Below are positions 1 to 9,535 of a stretch of DNA of 64,000 bases, in pieces (positions within the stretch are counted from its first letter, which is position 1; each line of letters begins with the position of its first letter). The DNA is from Lepidostoma basale (Eukaryota > Arthropoda > Insecta > Trichoptera > Lepidostomatidae). The notes beneath the pieces were generated by a model that saw only the letters and a list, made by a program, of their open reading frames with translations, had not been told where the DNA came from and made no database searches. The DNA is taken from contig JAHDVF020001303.1 of the NCBI GenBank assembly GCA_022606425.2, positions 372,001 to 436,000 of the forward strand, read 5' to 3'. The position numbers and the translations under genes were made by a program.

Positions 1-58
1 AGTTTCCAATTTGCATTTTCGTCTCTATTGAGATAAAATTAATCCTTGAAAAAGTAAT
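1..58 (-). repeat. hAT-associated repeat fragment
   Basis: Read on the minus strand this begins with a TATCTCAATAGAGACGAAAA-like stretch. The same stretch occurs near 12176-12200 inside the hAT at 12011-15075 and at 61088-61115. It is probably the edge of a related element that continues to the left of the window. Confidence 0.5.
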
Positions 59-341
59 TATCTCTATTTTTTTATGTTTCAAATCAATTCTTCTTCTTCA
101 GCATTGATCTCTCTGATGTTGATGTAAACAATGTAAAAAAACCCAACTTATCATCACACCGTCGCACACCGTTACACTATCCTTTCAAGGCGTATTTTAT
201 TTCTCTCGATTCCTCGATATTCATACATCGTGTCATGCACGCACGCCGATTTCTCAGACTCCTCACGTGGCCGACATTTGTTTGTCGTTTATATAATTAT
301 TTCTTCATTCATTACTTTCATCTGCAACCCATCTAAATGAT

Positions 342-541
342 ATGTTTGGTGTGTTTTTGGGTAACACCGTGTGATATCTCCTTCTTGACCGACGTTTCGG
401 AGATCGTTGCAGTCTCCATCTTCAGGGTAATGAATGTGATATGAGTTGTGTCTGCTAAGCTACTTCACTGTTGTACCATGTCGCCGGCAGTGTGTACGTG
501 TGAAATAGAGAGAGTCCGTGCTAGGTTCCCCGAATTAGTTT
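342..541 (-). mobile_element. 200-bp insertion carrying a hammerhead-like motif
   Basis: The insert is bracketed by CCCATCTAAATGAT at 328-341 and again at 542-555. A perfect 14-bp target-site duplication points to insertion by a retroposon. Its minus strand holds a hammerhead-like motif (387-425) about 45 bases from the end at 342. A second copy of this end lies at 18030-18180. I see no tRNA promoter boxes, A-tail or coding frame. A Penelope-like or retrozyme-like non-autonomous element is the leading guess. Confidence 0.6.
387..425 (-). ncRNA. Hammerhead-ribozyme-like motif
   Basis: Minus strand: core CTGAAGA (425-419), one extra T (418), helix II GGAGA/TCTCC around a 9-nt loop, GAAAC (398-394), a GTCG loop, then GTC (389-387). 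Helix III would be two pairs, AC with GT, leaving C as the residue before cleavage. This fits the CUGANGA...GAAA...UH layout of type I minimal hammerheads. Activity is inferred, not shown. Confidence 0.6.
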
Positions 542-905
542 CCCATCTAAATGATCCATTTACTATTTTGCTCATAACACTTTCATTGGCAGTGTATTCA
601 ACTCTTATATTTGCATTTAACATTACACATTAACACATTTACTACACATTCATCTAAGAGATCTCTTGTCTACTGCATTTATTGTACTCATCATCATTCA
701 TCCTTCTTTTTCCAGTTCCATGCTTCACTTACATACAGAATGGTTGGCGCAAGAACACCATTGTGCACTGCCATCTTAACTTTGTTTTTATTTTGAACGG
801 ATACACTATAATGCAATTAAGCTTCGATATATTACACTGAAAGGTATTGCATAATAATTTCACTGCTTGTATTATGAACTTGGTGTACAAATCTAATTTA
901 ATAAT

Positions 906-1247
906 CTCACCTGATAATATGTAAGCAGAGAGAATGGACCGCCAAACTTTTCTATTCTGGAACACCTTTCTAGGTTCCACCACATTCATACAGCGAGTCA
1001 TACACGAACGTCCTTTCTTCCGACTTCTAACATGACAACCTTGAAAATTTGATTAATTTGGTCATGCCATGTTTTTCTCGGTCTGTCTCGACTCCGTACT
1101 CCATTTACATCATTAACGTATACTTTCTTAACCATTCTTTCTCCATCCATGCGCTCCATATGTCTGAACCTTTCATAATATTGTTCATAATACCTTCTTC
1201 CGCTCTACATTCCTTTCTTATATCAGCATTTGAGATGATGTCGTATA
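906..1247 (-). mobile_element. LINE-A fragment (subtype A2)
   Basis: Minus-strand translation gives a YDI..SNADIRKEC.AEEG..NNIM stretch and then the C-terminal TRCMNVVEPRKVF..RKVWRSILSAY. This matches the copy at 57322-57725 rather than the common subtype A1. It is truncated at both ends: no 3' GTTA tail remains, and the 5' break is near 1247. Confidence 0.75.
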
Positions 1248-1774
1248 TCAATATACTCGTACATCGATATTTCAATATATTTTAAAATAACTTGTTCTCT
1301 AGAAATCTGCGAACAAAAAACACCCATTATTTCTTCAAAAGAACCTCCGAGGCACTGTCACACGCAGAATCGGAAAAATAGTTCGGAATTGAAGAAACAA
1401 AATTTTGACAGGTTTGACTTGACAATTTCCTTTGAGCTCACGAAACTAATTTTGGTTTTAGTGAGCGCCTCGAATCCTTTTCAATTCTAAACTGAACACG
1501 AAGGAGTAAATAAACAATAAACATAGGAGGATTCTAAGGACTCACTGCGAATAGAGAAAATAAAATGTTCCCACGAAGAATTTCATTTGGTTCAGAGGAA
1601 TAGCGAAGTCGCATTATGTCTCATATGCGTAATAAAATAGTAGGATAAGGAATAAATAGCAGTGGTAGTCCGTTGTCTTTTATTTTTTTACAATCGTAAT
1701 TCTTTTTCTAATCAAATAAAAAATAATAGTAAAAATAATTAAAAAACATTTTACTTTTTTTTTACACCATTTTA
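1248..1774. other. No recognisable gene
   Basis: AT-rich sequence with frequent stops in all frames. I see no coding, RNA or repeat feature that I can support. Confidence 0.4.
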
Positions 1775-1987
1775 AATATGTATTTTGTATACAATAGGTC
1801 GTTAAAACCCAATTTGTACTGGTATATTTACTTACAGCTTTTATAATACGAGTATATTGACTCTCATAACATATAAAAGGTAGTATCACCATTTTATTGT
1901 CACGTGAATTCTATAAAAGACTAAAGACAGTGTGATAATCACATGGATGTGGCAGTCATCACTTGTTACTCTGTCACGAAGATCGCC
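1775..1987 (-). mobile_element. SINE-K fragment (tRNA-derived)
   Basis: Minus-strand match to the full SINE-K at 15417-15674: GATTGTCACACTGTCTTTGG-like body, AATAAAATGG segment, and the longer 3' part with a GGGTTTTAACGACC variant seen also near 42165, 49790 and 53345. The B-box region is decayed. Its 5' end abuts the hammerhead-like motif at 1988. Confidence 0.6.
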
Positions 1988-2023
1988 AACCAACCGGTTT
2001 CGCTCTCGCCAGAGCTTCTTCAG
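1988..2023 (-). ncRNA. Hammerhead-ribozyme-like motif
   Basis: Minus strand: CTGAAGA (2023-2017), extra A, helix II GCTCT/AGAGC closed by GGCG, then GAAACC, loop GGTT, GGT and T. It belongs to the same family as the motif at 6840-6875, whose helix II is GCTCC/GGAGC. One base pair has therefore changed on both sides between the two copies. Confidence 0.6.
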
Positions 2024-2079
2024 GATTATACTTGAACAATAGTTATTGCATCAGACTAAGTATTTTCGTAGTGACAACA

Positions 2080-2155
2080 ACAACAACAACACCATCACGC
2101 CACTTCGCCAGGGTAGGCAGAGAGAATGGACTGCCATACCCCTCTATCATTATAA
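2080..2155 (-). mobile_element. LINE-A 3' terminus
   Basis: Only the last 60-75 bases are present: the GGCAGTCCATTCTCTCTGCC block and a GTGATGG end followed by a (GTT)n tail, seen as ACAACAACAACAAC on the plus strand. The tail unit is GTT rather than GTTA. Confidence 0.65.
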
Positions 2156-2241
2156 CATAATATAATAGAAGTTCATTTTAAATAATGAAAATACATATAT
2201 ATTTTTTTGATACGATATTTCATTATTATTATATATTTAGT

Positions 2242-2336
2242 GCGCTTCCACTTGTGTTTGACGCCGACCGGTTTCGACCACCAGAAGATGGCAGCAAGCT
2301 GCCGAAACCGGGCGATGTTAAACACAAGTGGAAGCC
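2242..2336. repeat. Palindrome carrying a hammerhead-like half
   Basis: Arms of about 34 bp (2242-2276 and 2303-2336) share GCTTCCACTTGTGTTT and CCGGTTTCG in inverted orientation. Between them on the plus strand lies CAGAAGA (2282-2288), one T, helix II GGCAGC/GCTGCC, and GAAAC (2304-2308). The core has A where hammerheads have U4, so this version is probably inactive. Relatives lie at 55635 and 56427. Confidence 0.55.
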
Positions 2337-2911
2337 TACTAAATAAACAGGGTGTTCCAGAAGTCGACGTCAAGCCGGAAACGGATGATAGAAAAAGTCA
2401 TGCTAGTTACGAAAAAAATGTAAAAAAAAACTATGTTTTGTATTTTTAAAATTATTGGCATTAAATAAAAATGAGGAAATTAACACCCGTGTGTTTTTAC
2501 ATTTTTCTCATAACTAGCATGACTAGCCCTCTCATCAATTTCCTGAATTATTTATGACACCCTGAATTATTTATGAAATAATAATGCAAAACTCCACATC
2601 AATTAAATATGAAAGATAATATTTGCGATTAATGGTTGCATAATATTTCGACACCTTATCACACACAGATTTTCCAAATGTTGCTCTAAAAGATCTCAAT
2701 TCTACTGCAATTTCTTCTACTCTACTTTCATCCTTCGTACTACTCGTGTATAAAATCCAATCCGTGGTTAAAATATAACTTGTATTTTTTATTTTATTTA
2801 TTTAAAAATAATTTGACGTGATTTCGTGGTAATTCTTCAATCCAACGATTATCAAGAATCAAATTAACCCCATGAATAAAAAAGATATATTCTTAAGTCA
2901 TCCAAGTTTTA
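2337..2911. other. No recognisable gene
   Basis: AT-rich. A short inverted echo (GAAAAAGTCATGCTAGTTA near 2391 and TAACTAGCATGACTAG near 2511) suggests the ends of a small unknown repeat with an ACCCTG-like border near 2350 and 2560. Nothing coding is supported. Confidence 0.35.
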
Positions 2912-3660
2912 CCTGACCTTAAATGAAAAAAATGTAACATTATACACTTTGAAACACACAAGAAAAACCATAACATGTGCATAAAAATAAAAAATGACGC
3001 AATAACCGAACTCGACTATGTAAAGTACCTAGGACTAACAATGGACAAACAACTAAAATGGACAAAACACATAGACAACCTAACAGACAAGTTAGCATCA
3101 CTATATTCCCTCTTCTACAAAATACAGAATTATATACCAAGGAGTGAAAAAGTTATGATGTACGAAGCGTATGTTAAAAGCCGACTAACATATATGATTC
3201 CCTTCTAGGAACAGAAATCCAAAAGGACATCTCCAGACTCCAAAGACAACAATATAAAATAAAAAAATTAGCATATAACATTAACAATCTTACCCCAACC
3301 ATACAAGTTTACAGACAAACAAAACAAATGGACATATCATACCTGACCAAATTTGAGACCTTGAAAATTGTACACAGAGTGACCATGGAAGAGACAACAG
3401 ACAGCAGCTACAAATTAACTAAAACTTCAGACATACACAGACACTGGACCAGGAACTGTGACAGATATCACTTACCGAATGCATGAACTAAGACAGGACA
3501 ATCAAGGATATTGAATAATGGACTGAAACTTTACAATGAACTACCAAAAGACACAAGGAGTCTCACTACAACTCAATATAAAATCTGAAACATTACATAA
3601 TTAATAGTAAGATCTAAAAATGTATCCAAATAACCCAATTCGTTTTTAATTTTTTTTTAA
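2912..3660 (+). mobile_element. LINE-G reverse-transcriptase fragment
   Basis: The frame from about 2975 reads KIKNDAITELDYVKYLGL and LKWTKHIDNLTDKLASLYS, the thumb region after the catalytic core of a non-LTR reverse transcriptase. It breaks near 3208 and continues in pieces through HRHWTRNCDRYHLPNA and LKLYNELPKDTRS to a 3' end at AAATGTATCCAAATAACCC. A second copy with the same 5' and 3' limits lies at 33973-34731. The clade (CR1/Jockey-like) is a guess. The catalytic FADD region is absent. Confidence 0.8.
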
Positions 3661-4179
3661 ATAAAACAGTTTGTACATTATATTTCGCTGTGGAAATATC
3701 CGGATGCGGAAACATATTCGTAAAAAAAAATACACGAAGCATCCCTGAAAAAATAAATATAGAATACCCTTTGGAGTAAGCTTCGTGCATGAATGCCGTA
3801 TGATTTCAAATCTCCGTAACATCGCAAATAATAACTTATGATTGACGTCATTTCTGTGCGGATATAGATTTCATACTTCAGTCATAAACTCTCACATAAA
3901 GTCCACGTAAACTATCACAGGGGAGCTAACGTTTTCTTAATAAAGCGCAGATATTAATAACCATTTCCTAAATCATAAAATAAGCCAATAAACATTTTTA
4001 TAACCTTAAACCGATCATAGAGTTTATCATAACCCATAAACATCAAACTGTCGAGTTATGAAAATGGATACTCATCTTATATCGCAATTAAAAAAACGTA
4101 ATTATCCTTGTATAAGGTGACAGATTTATTAATTGTTTCTTAAGCAACGATATAAAACTCCATATTAAAAAATGAATAC
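3661..4179. other. No recognisable gene
   Basis: AT-rich unique-looking sequence. No frame, RNA motif or repeat that I can support. Confidence 0.4.
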
Positions 4180-4460
4180 GAATGATAATGTCTGTTTTCT
4201 AAATGTTTGATTATATTTTATCGGAGTAACATGTTTCGCCTTTCTTCGGTATTTTCGAATTGCCTTAGAAAGGCGAAACATGTAATTTCCATAGACTATA
4301 ATAAAACTATTTTCTAATAATAAAACAATAAAACTATAATAATATTATATTTTATCGGAGTAACATGTTTCGCCTTTCTTCGGCATTTTCAAATTACCTT
4401 TGAAAGGCGAAAAATGTAATTTCCATAGACTATATTAAAACTTCTATAAAACAGAAGTTT
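4180..4460. repeat. Family P palindromic repeat, two tandem copies
   Basis: Two units start at TCGGAGTAACATG (4221 and 4355; period 134 bp). Each is an inverted repeat: ACATGTTTCGCCTTTC on one side and GAAAGGCGAAACATGT (or GAAAAATGT) on the other. The outer borders read TTTTCTAGAAG-type and ACTTCTA..AAACAGA. The same outer borders recur at 19100-19415, 23760, 50610-51420 and 62280-62635. The GGCGAAACATGT arm resembles a decayed hammerhead 3' half. Confidence 0.55.
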
Positions 4461-4589
4461 TCATTCGTATTAATGATTGAAATGTGGAATTTTACATTTT
4501 ATTCAAGGAATCATAAATAATTGAAAATCGATCAAATAAAACTATTTCGTGGATTGTGGAATATATTGTTGACGATAATAAGGTCAGTG

Positions 4590-4740
4590 ACAATATTAAA
4601 ATTTACCATTTCAGTCGGAGTTATGAAATTTTCAAATGATATTTGATAATGCTATAAAAAGGCAAAATATATCATTCCCATAAAATATATTAAAACTTCT
4701 AGAAATGAGACGTTTCCATTCGTATTTAATAACAAATTTA
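4590..4740. repeat. Family P copy (decayed)
   Basis: TTTGATAATGC, AAAAGGCAAAATATATCATTCCC and AACTTCTAGAAATGAGACG match the right half of family P. It is a single half-palindrome with no coding content. Confidence 0.4.
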
Positions 4741-4836
4741 TAAGATATTAGATAATCCATTGTTTTAGCCGGAAACACTATGATACTTAATAAAATGTTT
4801 CAAATTTAATCACAGTCATTTTTATGAGTTTGTCGC

Positions 4837-4872
4837 GACAGCGATTTCGCCAACTTATGTTGGCATCATCAG
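4837..4872 (-). ncRNA. Hammerhead-ribozyme-like motif (left arm)
   Basis: Minus strand: CTGATGA (4872-4866), extra T, helix II GCCAAC/GTTGGC, GAAAT, loop CGCT, GTC (4839-4837). Helix III has a T in place of C and so is weakened relative to the partner arm. Confidence 0.5.
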
Positions 4873-4898
4873 GTATTACAAACAATTGCTGTTTGTAC

Positions 4899-4934
4899 CT
4901 GATGATGCCAACATAGGTTGGCGAAACAGCCGTC
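4899..4934 (+). ncRNA. Hammerhead-ribozyme-like motif (right arm)
   Basis: Plus strand: CTGATGA (4899-4905), extra T, six-pair helix II GCCAAC/GTTGGC with loop ATAG, GAAAC (4923-4927), AGCC loop, GTC (4932-4934). All invariant core residues are present. Confidence 0.6.
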
Positions 4935-4999
4935 GCGGCAAATTCATAAAAATAATTTTTGATACGTACGAATAACAGTGATTCAAATTTTACATTTTA

Positions 5000-5496
5000 T
5001 AAACATTAAATAAACATTTTACAACAAATTAATCTCAAAACACGATTACGGAAACGGAAAAGTCATCAGGAATAAATATATTTTTATAAACGTAAATTTA
5101 CAATTCTTTAACAATAAGACTAAGTTCTCAGTGAAACCTAATATTCATTACATAAACCGAAACTTTTTATACGAAATACAGGAAACAAAGCACGTTATTT
5201 ATTGTGGCAGAAATGTAATTCAATCTAGATTTGGTTTAGATTTTCAGTAAACTAGGTGAATTTTATTGGGGTACGGAAAAGGGTTGAAATTGAATACGGC
5301 TTCTTTGTTTAACAATTTTGCTACCGATCGGGGTCTAACAAGTATCCCGGGATACCCAAACTGACTCTTCTCACATCTTTAATATATAATTATGTATAAA
5401 CGACTACGGAATAAATTCATAAAATATCCAATCTTAATAGTAATTTATATAACTATTTAAAAACATTGTATTTTCACATATGTTTATTCATTGTAT
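5000..5496. other. No recognisable gene
   Basis: AT-rich DNA leading up to the mariner. I see nothing I can name. Confidence 0.4.
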
Positions 5497-6290
5497 TAGG
5501 TTGGGGGAAAAGTAATTTCGTATTTCGCACTTTTTTTTTTCAACTAAGTATATCTCGTTCATTATTAGACACATCGGAGCATACAATACGGCGTTGTAAA
5601 GGTGTCAGTGTATACTACAAACGCTATATTGACAGTATAGCGTTTGGTCGTTTCAGTCGTGAACTATCGAACGTCGAGTATGGAGGTCTCAAAGGAAGAA
5701 ATTTGCCATATTTTACATTTTTACTACCTGAAAAGGAAAAACGCGCCGAAAGCGACCAAAAAAATTTGCGATGTGTACGGGGGCGATACTCTTTCGGTTC
5801 GTGCTGCACAACAGTGGTTCGAGCGATTTCGTTCTGGTGTAGTGGAGGTGAATGATGCACCACGCTCTGGCAGGCCCGTCGTTGAAAATGTCGATAATAT
5901 CATGGAAAATATCTAGATAGACCGTCATGTTAGCAGTCGTAGCATCGCCCAGGAGCTAAATATCGATCATAAAACCATTTTGAACCATTTGCAGAAGGCT
6001 GCATTAAAAAAAACTCGATGTTTGGGTGCCACGCGAGCTGACGCAAAAAAACCTCATGGACCGAATTTCCATCTGCGAATAGTTGCTGATTCGCAACAAA
6101 ATCGACCCATTTCTGAAGCGGATGGTGATGGGTCACTTACGACAATGTCAAGCAACAGAGATCGTGGTCGAAGCGGTCCAGACTGTGGCCAAGCCAGGAC
6201 TGACGGCCAGAAAGGTGTTGCTGTATGTTTGGTGGGATTGAGAGGGAATACTCTACTATGAGCTGCTCCCCTATATTCACATATAAGTCA
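5497..6290 (+). pseudogene. Mariner transposon, broken transposase
   Basis: The left terminal repeat TTAGGTTGGGGGAAAAGTAA begins after a TA at 5495-5496. The transposase starts at ATG 5680. It shows the N-terminal helix-turn-helix (KEEICHILHFYYLKR...AAQQWFERFRSG), then a stop near 5915, then RHVSSRSIAQELNIDHKTI in frame. Later parts need frame changes: DVWVPRELTQKNLMDRI is at about 6016 and the YVWWD...ILYYELLP block, which surrounds the second catalytic Asp, is at about 6222-6263. The stretch holding the first Asp (the GDEKW region) is mostly deleted near 6130, and the C-terminus and right repeat are missing. Members of this family cut and paste at TA; this copy cannot. Confidence 0.88.
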
Positions 6291-6321
6291 ACATTGTATA
6301 TTCACATATAAGTCAACTCAA
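6272..6321. repeat. 25-bp tandem duplication
   Basis: TATATTCACATATAAGTCAAC occurs twice at a 25-bp spacing, directly after the break in the mariner. A related CATTGTATTTTCACATAT lies just before the mariner at 5464, which may mark the site into which it inserted. Confidence 0.5.
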
Positions 6322-6352
6322 AGAACAGACTGTAAACATTTCAAATGTCGCT

Positions 6353-6645
6353 CCATCGCCGAATGCTCAATTTTTCCCGGACAGACATGGTTACTAATAC
6401 CGAAGTACTGAGGCGAGCTAGAGTTGACAGGGAACTGTTATGAACTATCAAGGTTCGGAAAATTTCACATCTGGGTCATATACTGCGTGGGGAAAAGTAT
6501 CACCTTCTCCAACTGATATTGGAGGGGAAAGTTGAGGGACGCCGAGGGCCCGGTAGGAGACAAATGTCCTGGCTGCGAAACGTGAGGGAGTGGACCGGCA
6601 TCCGAATTGTGGAGGAACTGTTCCGAGCGGCGAAGAAGAAGAAAA
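6353..6645 (+). mobile_element. LINE-B 3' fragment
   Basis: Translation gives RRMLNFSRTDMVTNTEVLRR, then a stop, then TIKVRKISHLGHILRGEKYH and GRRGPGRRQMSWLRNVREWTG. This is the C-terminal domain seen at the end of many arthropod endonuclease-reverse transcriptases. It ends in a run of AAGAAGAAG, the family's usual tail. 5'-truncated. Confidence 0.8.
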
Positions 6646-6839
6646 ATAAGTATTTTCACAACATTTTTTTGCACTTTTCACAAACATGTTTCTTGACCCA
6701 GACGCCAATCCTCAGTGCAGAAAATCAATTAAGGTAATTGCTGCATTAAAAAATGTTTCAAGGTATATTATGTTTTTTTTTAATAAATAAAATAAAAATA
6801 CACTTTTAGTATTTGTATCTAAACCACTTTAATTGGTAA

Positions 6840-6875
6840 CATCAATCGGTTTCGCTCCCGCCGGAGCTTCGTCAG
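6840..6875 (-). ncRNA. Hammerhead-ribozyme-like motif
   Basis: Minus strand: CTGACGA (6875-6869), extra A, helix II GCTCC/GGAGC with a GGCG loop, GAAACCGATTGAT. Position 7 of the core is C here; it is A or T in the other copies, and this is the one core site where any base is tolerated. Confidence 0.6.
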
Positions 6876-6947
6876 TGTGAGAGAGTAAACTGTCAGTTTA
6901 CTCTCTCACCCTTACGAAACTCCGGCGGAAGCGAAACCGGTTGGTTA
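6840..6947. repeat. Palindrome with inverted hammerhead-like arms
   Basis: A central perfect palindrome (GAGAGAGTAAACTG, T, CAGTTTACTCTCTC at 6879-6907) joins two inverted arms. The left arm holds a full minus-strand motif. The right arm (6911-6947) holds CTTACGA...GAAACCGGTTGG, a decayed partner that has lost G5. Confidence 0.6.
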
Positions 6948-6959
6948 AATGCTTGGTTA

Positions 6960-7496
6960 AATGCACAAATTAAATGCTTAATAATCTTATAAGTAATTTT
7001 TTAAGCTTACTTCATTAAGATCATAAAGATTCTATTAAATTGTTGCAAAATTATTTAATTGTTAGTTTTGTATAATAAAACCAATAATGTGAATAAATAA
7101 TGCATTATTCATGTGCCCCCACTAAATGAAAACATTCTTATTTATGATATTTTGACTAGATAACTTTATAAATAAAAGGAATTGTCGTGAAGCGGCGAAA
7201 GCTGAAACCCGATAAGATAAAGGGTTCGAGTTTAGATTTGTGTGTGTAAGGAACTATTTATCTTGAAGGGTCCTTTCTCCGACCAATGAACCGAATAAAA
7301 TGCTTTGGCTGTTGAATAAACTTTGCTTTTTTTTACTAAAAGATACTCTAAAGATACTAATACCCGGGATCCAAATACGTGACATCAGCGATAAGTTTAA
7401 TACAATACATGTCTCAACTGACTCTAGAAAACATGGTCCACACTATCAGATAAACGCAAAAAGTACTCACCACATATTTAATTAAAATTAACTAAC
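6960..7496. other. No recognisable gene
   Basis: AT-rich DNA with short chance frames only. No repeat family that I can match. Confidence 0.4.
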
Positions 7497-7655
7497 TAAC
7501 CATCACGCCGTCTGTCCGAAGGGGTAGGCAGAAAAAATGAACTGCCACACTTTAACCGATGCGGCACTCTATCCTTCTCTATTCGCCCACGCGGGAGACG
7601 CGGTGTGATGGGTTGCGAGCCTCATTGCCACCAATAGGCATCTCCCGCGTACACT
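7497..7655 (-). mobile_element. SINE-J copy
   Basis: Minus strand: GCGCGGGAGATGCCTATTGG-like start (here TACGCGGGAGATGCC), GAGGCTCGCAACCCATCACA, GAAGGATAGAGTGCCGCATC, then GTGTGGCAGTTCATT and the LINE-A-type end GACGGCGTGATGGTTAGTTA. See 37835-38299 for the fullest copy. The 5' side is followed by a low-complexity CACATATAAAATAAAA repeat. Confidence 0.7.
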
Positions 7656-7745
7656 TCACATATAAAATAAAATAAAAAAATAAACGTTCACATATTAAAT
7701 GAAATAACAAAAACAACATTCACATATAAAATAAAATAACAAAAA
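7656..7745. repeat. AT-rich short tandem repeat
   Basis: TTCACATATAAAATAAAATAA and close variants occur three times between about 7640 and 7740. Likely simple expansion beside SINE-J. Confidence 0.45.
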
Positions 7746-7769
7746 AAATTGAAATAAATTGGCCAGGAT

Positions 7770-8240
7770 TCATGATTCATGCATACTGCCGGTGATGACT
7801 TATGGGATGGAAACTATGACCCTCACCAAGAGAAATGTAGAGAGATTAAGAGTCACGTAGCGTACCATGGAAAGACATAGGTATGCTCGGCGTCAGTCTC
7901 CGAGATAAAATCAGAAATGAGGAGATTAGACGCGCAACAAAAATAACGGACATCATGGAACGACTAGCGAGACTGAAGTGGTAATGGGCGGGTCATGTGG
8001 CGAGACAGAGTGAGTAGATAGATGGACCCAGAAAATAATAAGGTGGAGACCATGGGAGGATAGGAAAAACGTCGGCAGGCCGCAAAAACGGTGGGCCGAC
8101 GACATTGCTTCTGTGGGGGAGGGGGGGGGGGAATGTGGCTACGGCTGGCAGGAGATAGAGACGAGTAGAAGGGAAGGGAAGAGGCCTATGTCCATCAGTG
8201 GACCGATTAAGGCTGACGAAGAAGAAGAACAAAGTAAACA
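7770..8240 (+). mobile_element. LINE-D (RTE-like) 3' fragment, heavily decayed
   Basis: Frames shift repeatedly but read MPVMTYGMETMTLTKRNVERL, TMERH..., LKW*WAGHVARQ and GRPQKRWADDI, ending RPMSISGPIKADEEEE. This is the same domain order as the intact-frame copy at 13833-14472. A run of G at 8114-8132 lies inside it and has probably expanded after insertion. Confidence 0.75.
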
Positions 8241-8450
8241 TACCATAACACGTTTAATGTTCTTTTTGATGGTGCACATGCTGTCAGCTGGACGATCCAG
8301 ACTTTTGTGTTAATTTAATTTATATTCTACATATCCACCGTTCTTTTAATGAACTATAATTAGGCAGTTCAAACAATACAACTCCAGCATGAACTTCAAA
8401 ATGTTATCAAAGAAATTATTCAAATTAACATTGGAACAAATGCACATGAA
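8241..8450 (-). repeat. SINE-J 5'-part relative
   Basis: Minus strand shows GGATCGTCCAGCTGACA..ATGTGCACCATC and AAGTTCATGCTGGAGTTG. The same order is found upstream of the SINE-J bodies at 32360-32740 and 37835-38040. The conserved SINE-J 3' body is absent here, so the 5' part can occur alone. Confidence 0.5.
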
Positions 8451-8744
8451 GGTTCGAAAAAATAATGAAAAGTAATTTTAACAGCTGTCAAAACTCTCCA
8501 CTTAAACGAAAAACTTGTATAATTACAAAGCCAAAACAGCACAAACGTATTAAGTTCCATAACTTTAAATTATAAAAGTGCCGCCACAAATAAATTGGCA
8601 AGGAGAATTCGCACACAATAAATTTTACATTAAATTTTGTTTACTTGTTTACGATGTTTTGAAAATGTCAATTTCACATTTCTAACAGGACACACCCAAC
8701 ACGTTTAAGACGATATGAAAAACTTAAATAAATAAGTTAAAAAA
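8451..8744. other. No recognisable gene
   Basis: AT-rich DNA between two repeats. I see nothing I can name. Confidence 0.35.
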
Positions 8745-9460
8745 ATATATGTGGTAATGATTTTTGAAAAAGAAGAAATCATGACAGTCTGCAAGATTAG
8801 CGTGAATGGTGAAAATTTGGGGCAAGTAGAGGAGTTCGTGTATTTAGGTAGTTTGTTTACAAAAGATGGGCGAGTGGAGAGGGATATTGAAAGAAGGGTT
8901 GGGGCAGGCAACAAAGTGAATGGTGCACTTAAAGTTGTCATCGCAAACAAAAACCTATCCAAAAAAGCAAAAAATGGCAGTGCACAATGGTGTTCTTGTA
9001 CAGACCCTTATGTATGGAAGCGAAGCGTGGAACTGGCAAAAGAAGGACGAAAGTAGAATAAATGCGGTAGAAATGAGATCTCTTAGACGAATGTGTGAAT
9101 ACTCTGTGTATGATAGAGTGTCGAATGAAAATATAAGAAGTGAATGCAGTGCCAATGATGGTGTTATGAACAAAATAATGAAAGGATCATTAAGATGGTT
9201 TGGACACGTGGTAAAAAAAGTATATGTTAACGATGTAAATGAAACTAGAAATAGAGGAAGGCCGAGGAAAACGTGGCACGATCAAATAAATTATATGTTG
9301 AATGTCGGCCACGTGAGGAGTCAGAGAAATCGACGCGCGTGCATGACACGATGTATTAATGTTGAGGCAGCGAGAAAAATATGTCAGTAAAGAAATAGGT
9401 GGCAGTCTATTCTTTCTGGCTATCCCTTCGGGGATACGGCGTGATGGTTAGTTAGTCAGT
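8745..9460 (+). mobile_element. LINE-A, longest copy (subtype A1)
   Basis: This copy defines the family. It begins inside the reverse transcriptase after the catalytic core (TVCKISVNGENLGQVEEFVYLGSLFTKDGRVERDIERRVGAG, broken here into shorter pieces by the annotation limit: EFVYLGSLFTKDGR then VERDIERRVGAG). It continues through LMYGSEAWNWQKKD, MRSLRRMC, a frameshift near 8970, KGSLRWFGH and RGRPRKTWHDQIN, to a stop, then SILSGYPFG and GTGATGGTTAGTTAG at 9439-9455. About 15 residues after WFGH (the ERMNEER region) are deleted. The enzyme copies its own RNA into chromosomal nicks. No EN or FADD motif remains, so this is a 5'-truncated dead copy. Confidence 0.88.
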
Positions 9461-9535
9461 AATTTTTTTTTTTAATGTTTAAATTAATGCGTTAAATGCT
9501 AATATTATACGTATCACTATTTACTTGTATTATAT

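Larger units (their letters stand above)
152..785 (-). mobile_element. LINE-A fragment (subtype A1), split by a later insertion
   Basis: The minus strand carries the C-terminal reverse-transcriptase region of LINE-A, from the upstream KMAVHNGVL.PTL stretch (near 785) down to a decayed 3' tail at 152. Several stops and small indels break the frame. At 342-541 it is interrupted by a foreign 200-bp piece flanked by a 14-bp duplication of LINE sequence, so the LINE is older than that insert. Confidence 0.8.
4755..4999. mobile_element. Palindromic element with two convergent hammerhead-like motifs
   Basis: It opens with CCATTGTTTTAGCCGGAAACAC, a border also seen near 10050, 39245, 41630 and 56945. 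Arms at about 4797-4872 and 4899-4999 fold back on each other around TTACAAACAATTGCTGTTTGTA. Each arm contains one hammerhead-like motif, pointing outward from the centre on opposite strands. There is no coding frame, so it must be mobilised in trans if it moves at all. Confidence 0.6.

Noticed and set aside
2080..2100. Microsatellite ACAAC as a stand-alone feature
   Set aside because: It is the tail of a LINE-A copy on the minus strand.
5466..5855. 129-codon frame overlapping the mariner start
   Set aside because: It runs in another frame across the terminal repeat and the real transposase start; a shadow frame.
8114..8132. G-quadruplex in the G run
   Set aside because: One continuous G tract inside a decayed RTE copy, with no spaced tracts.
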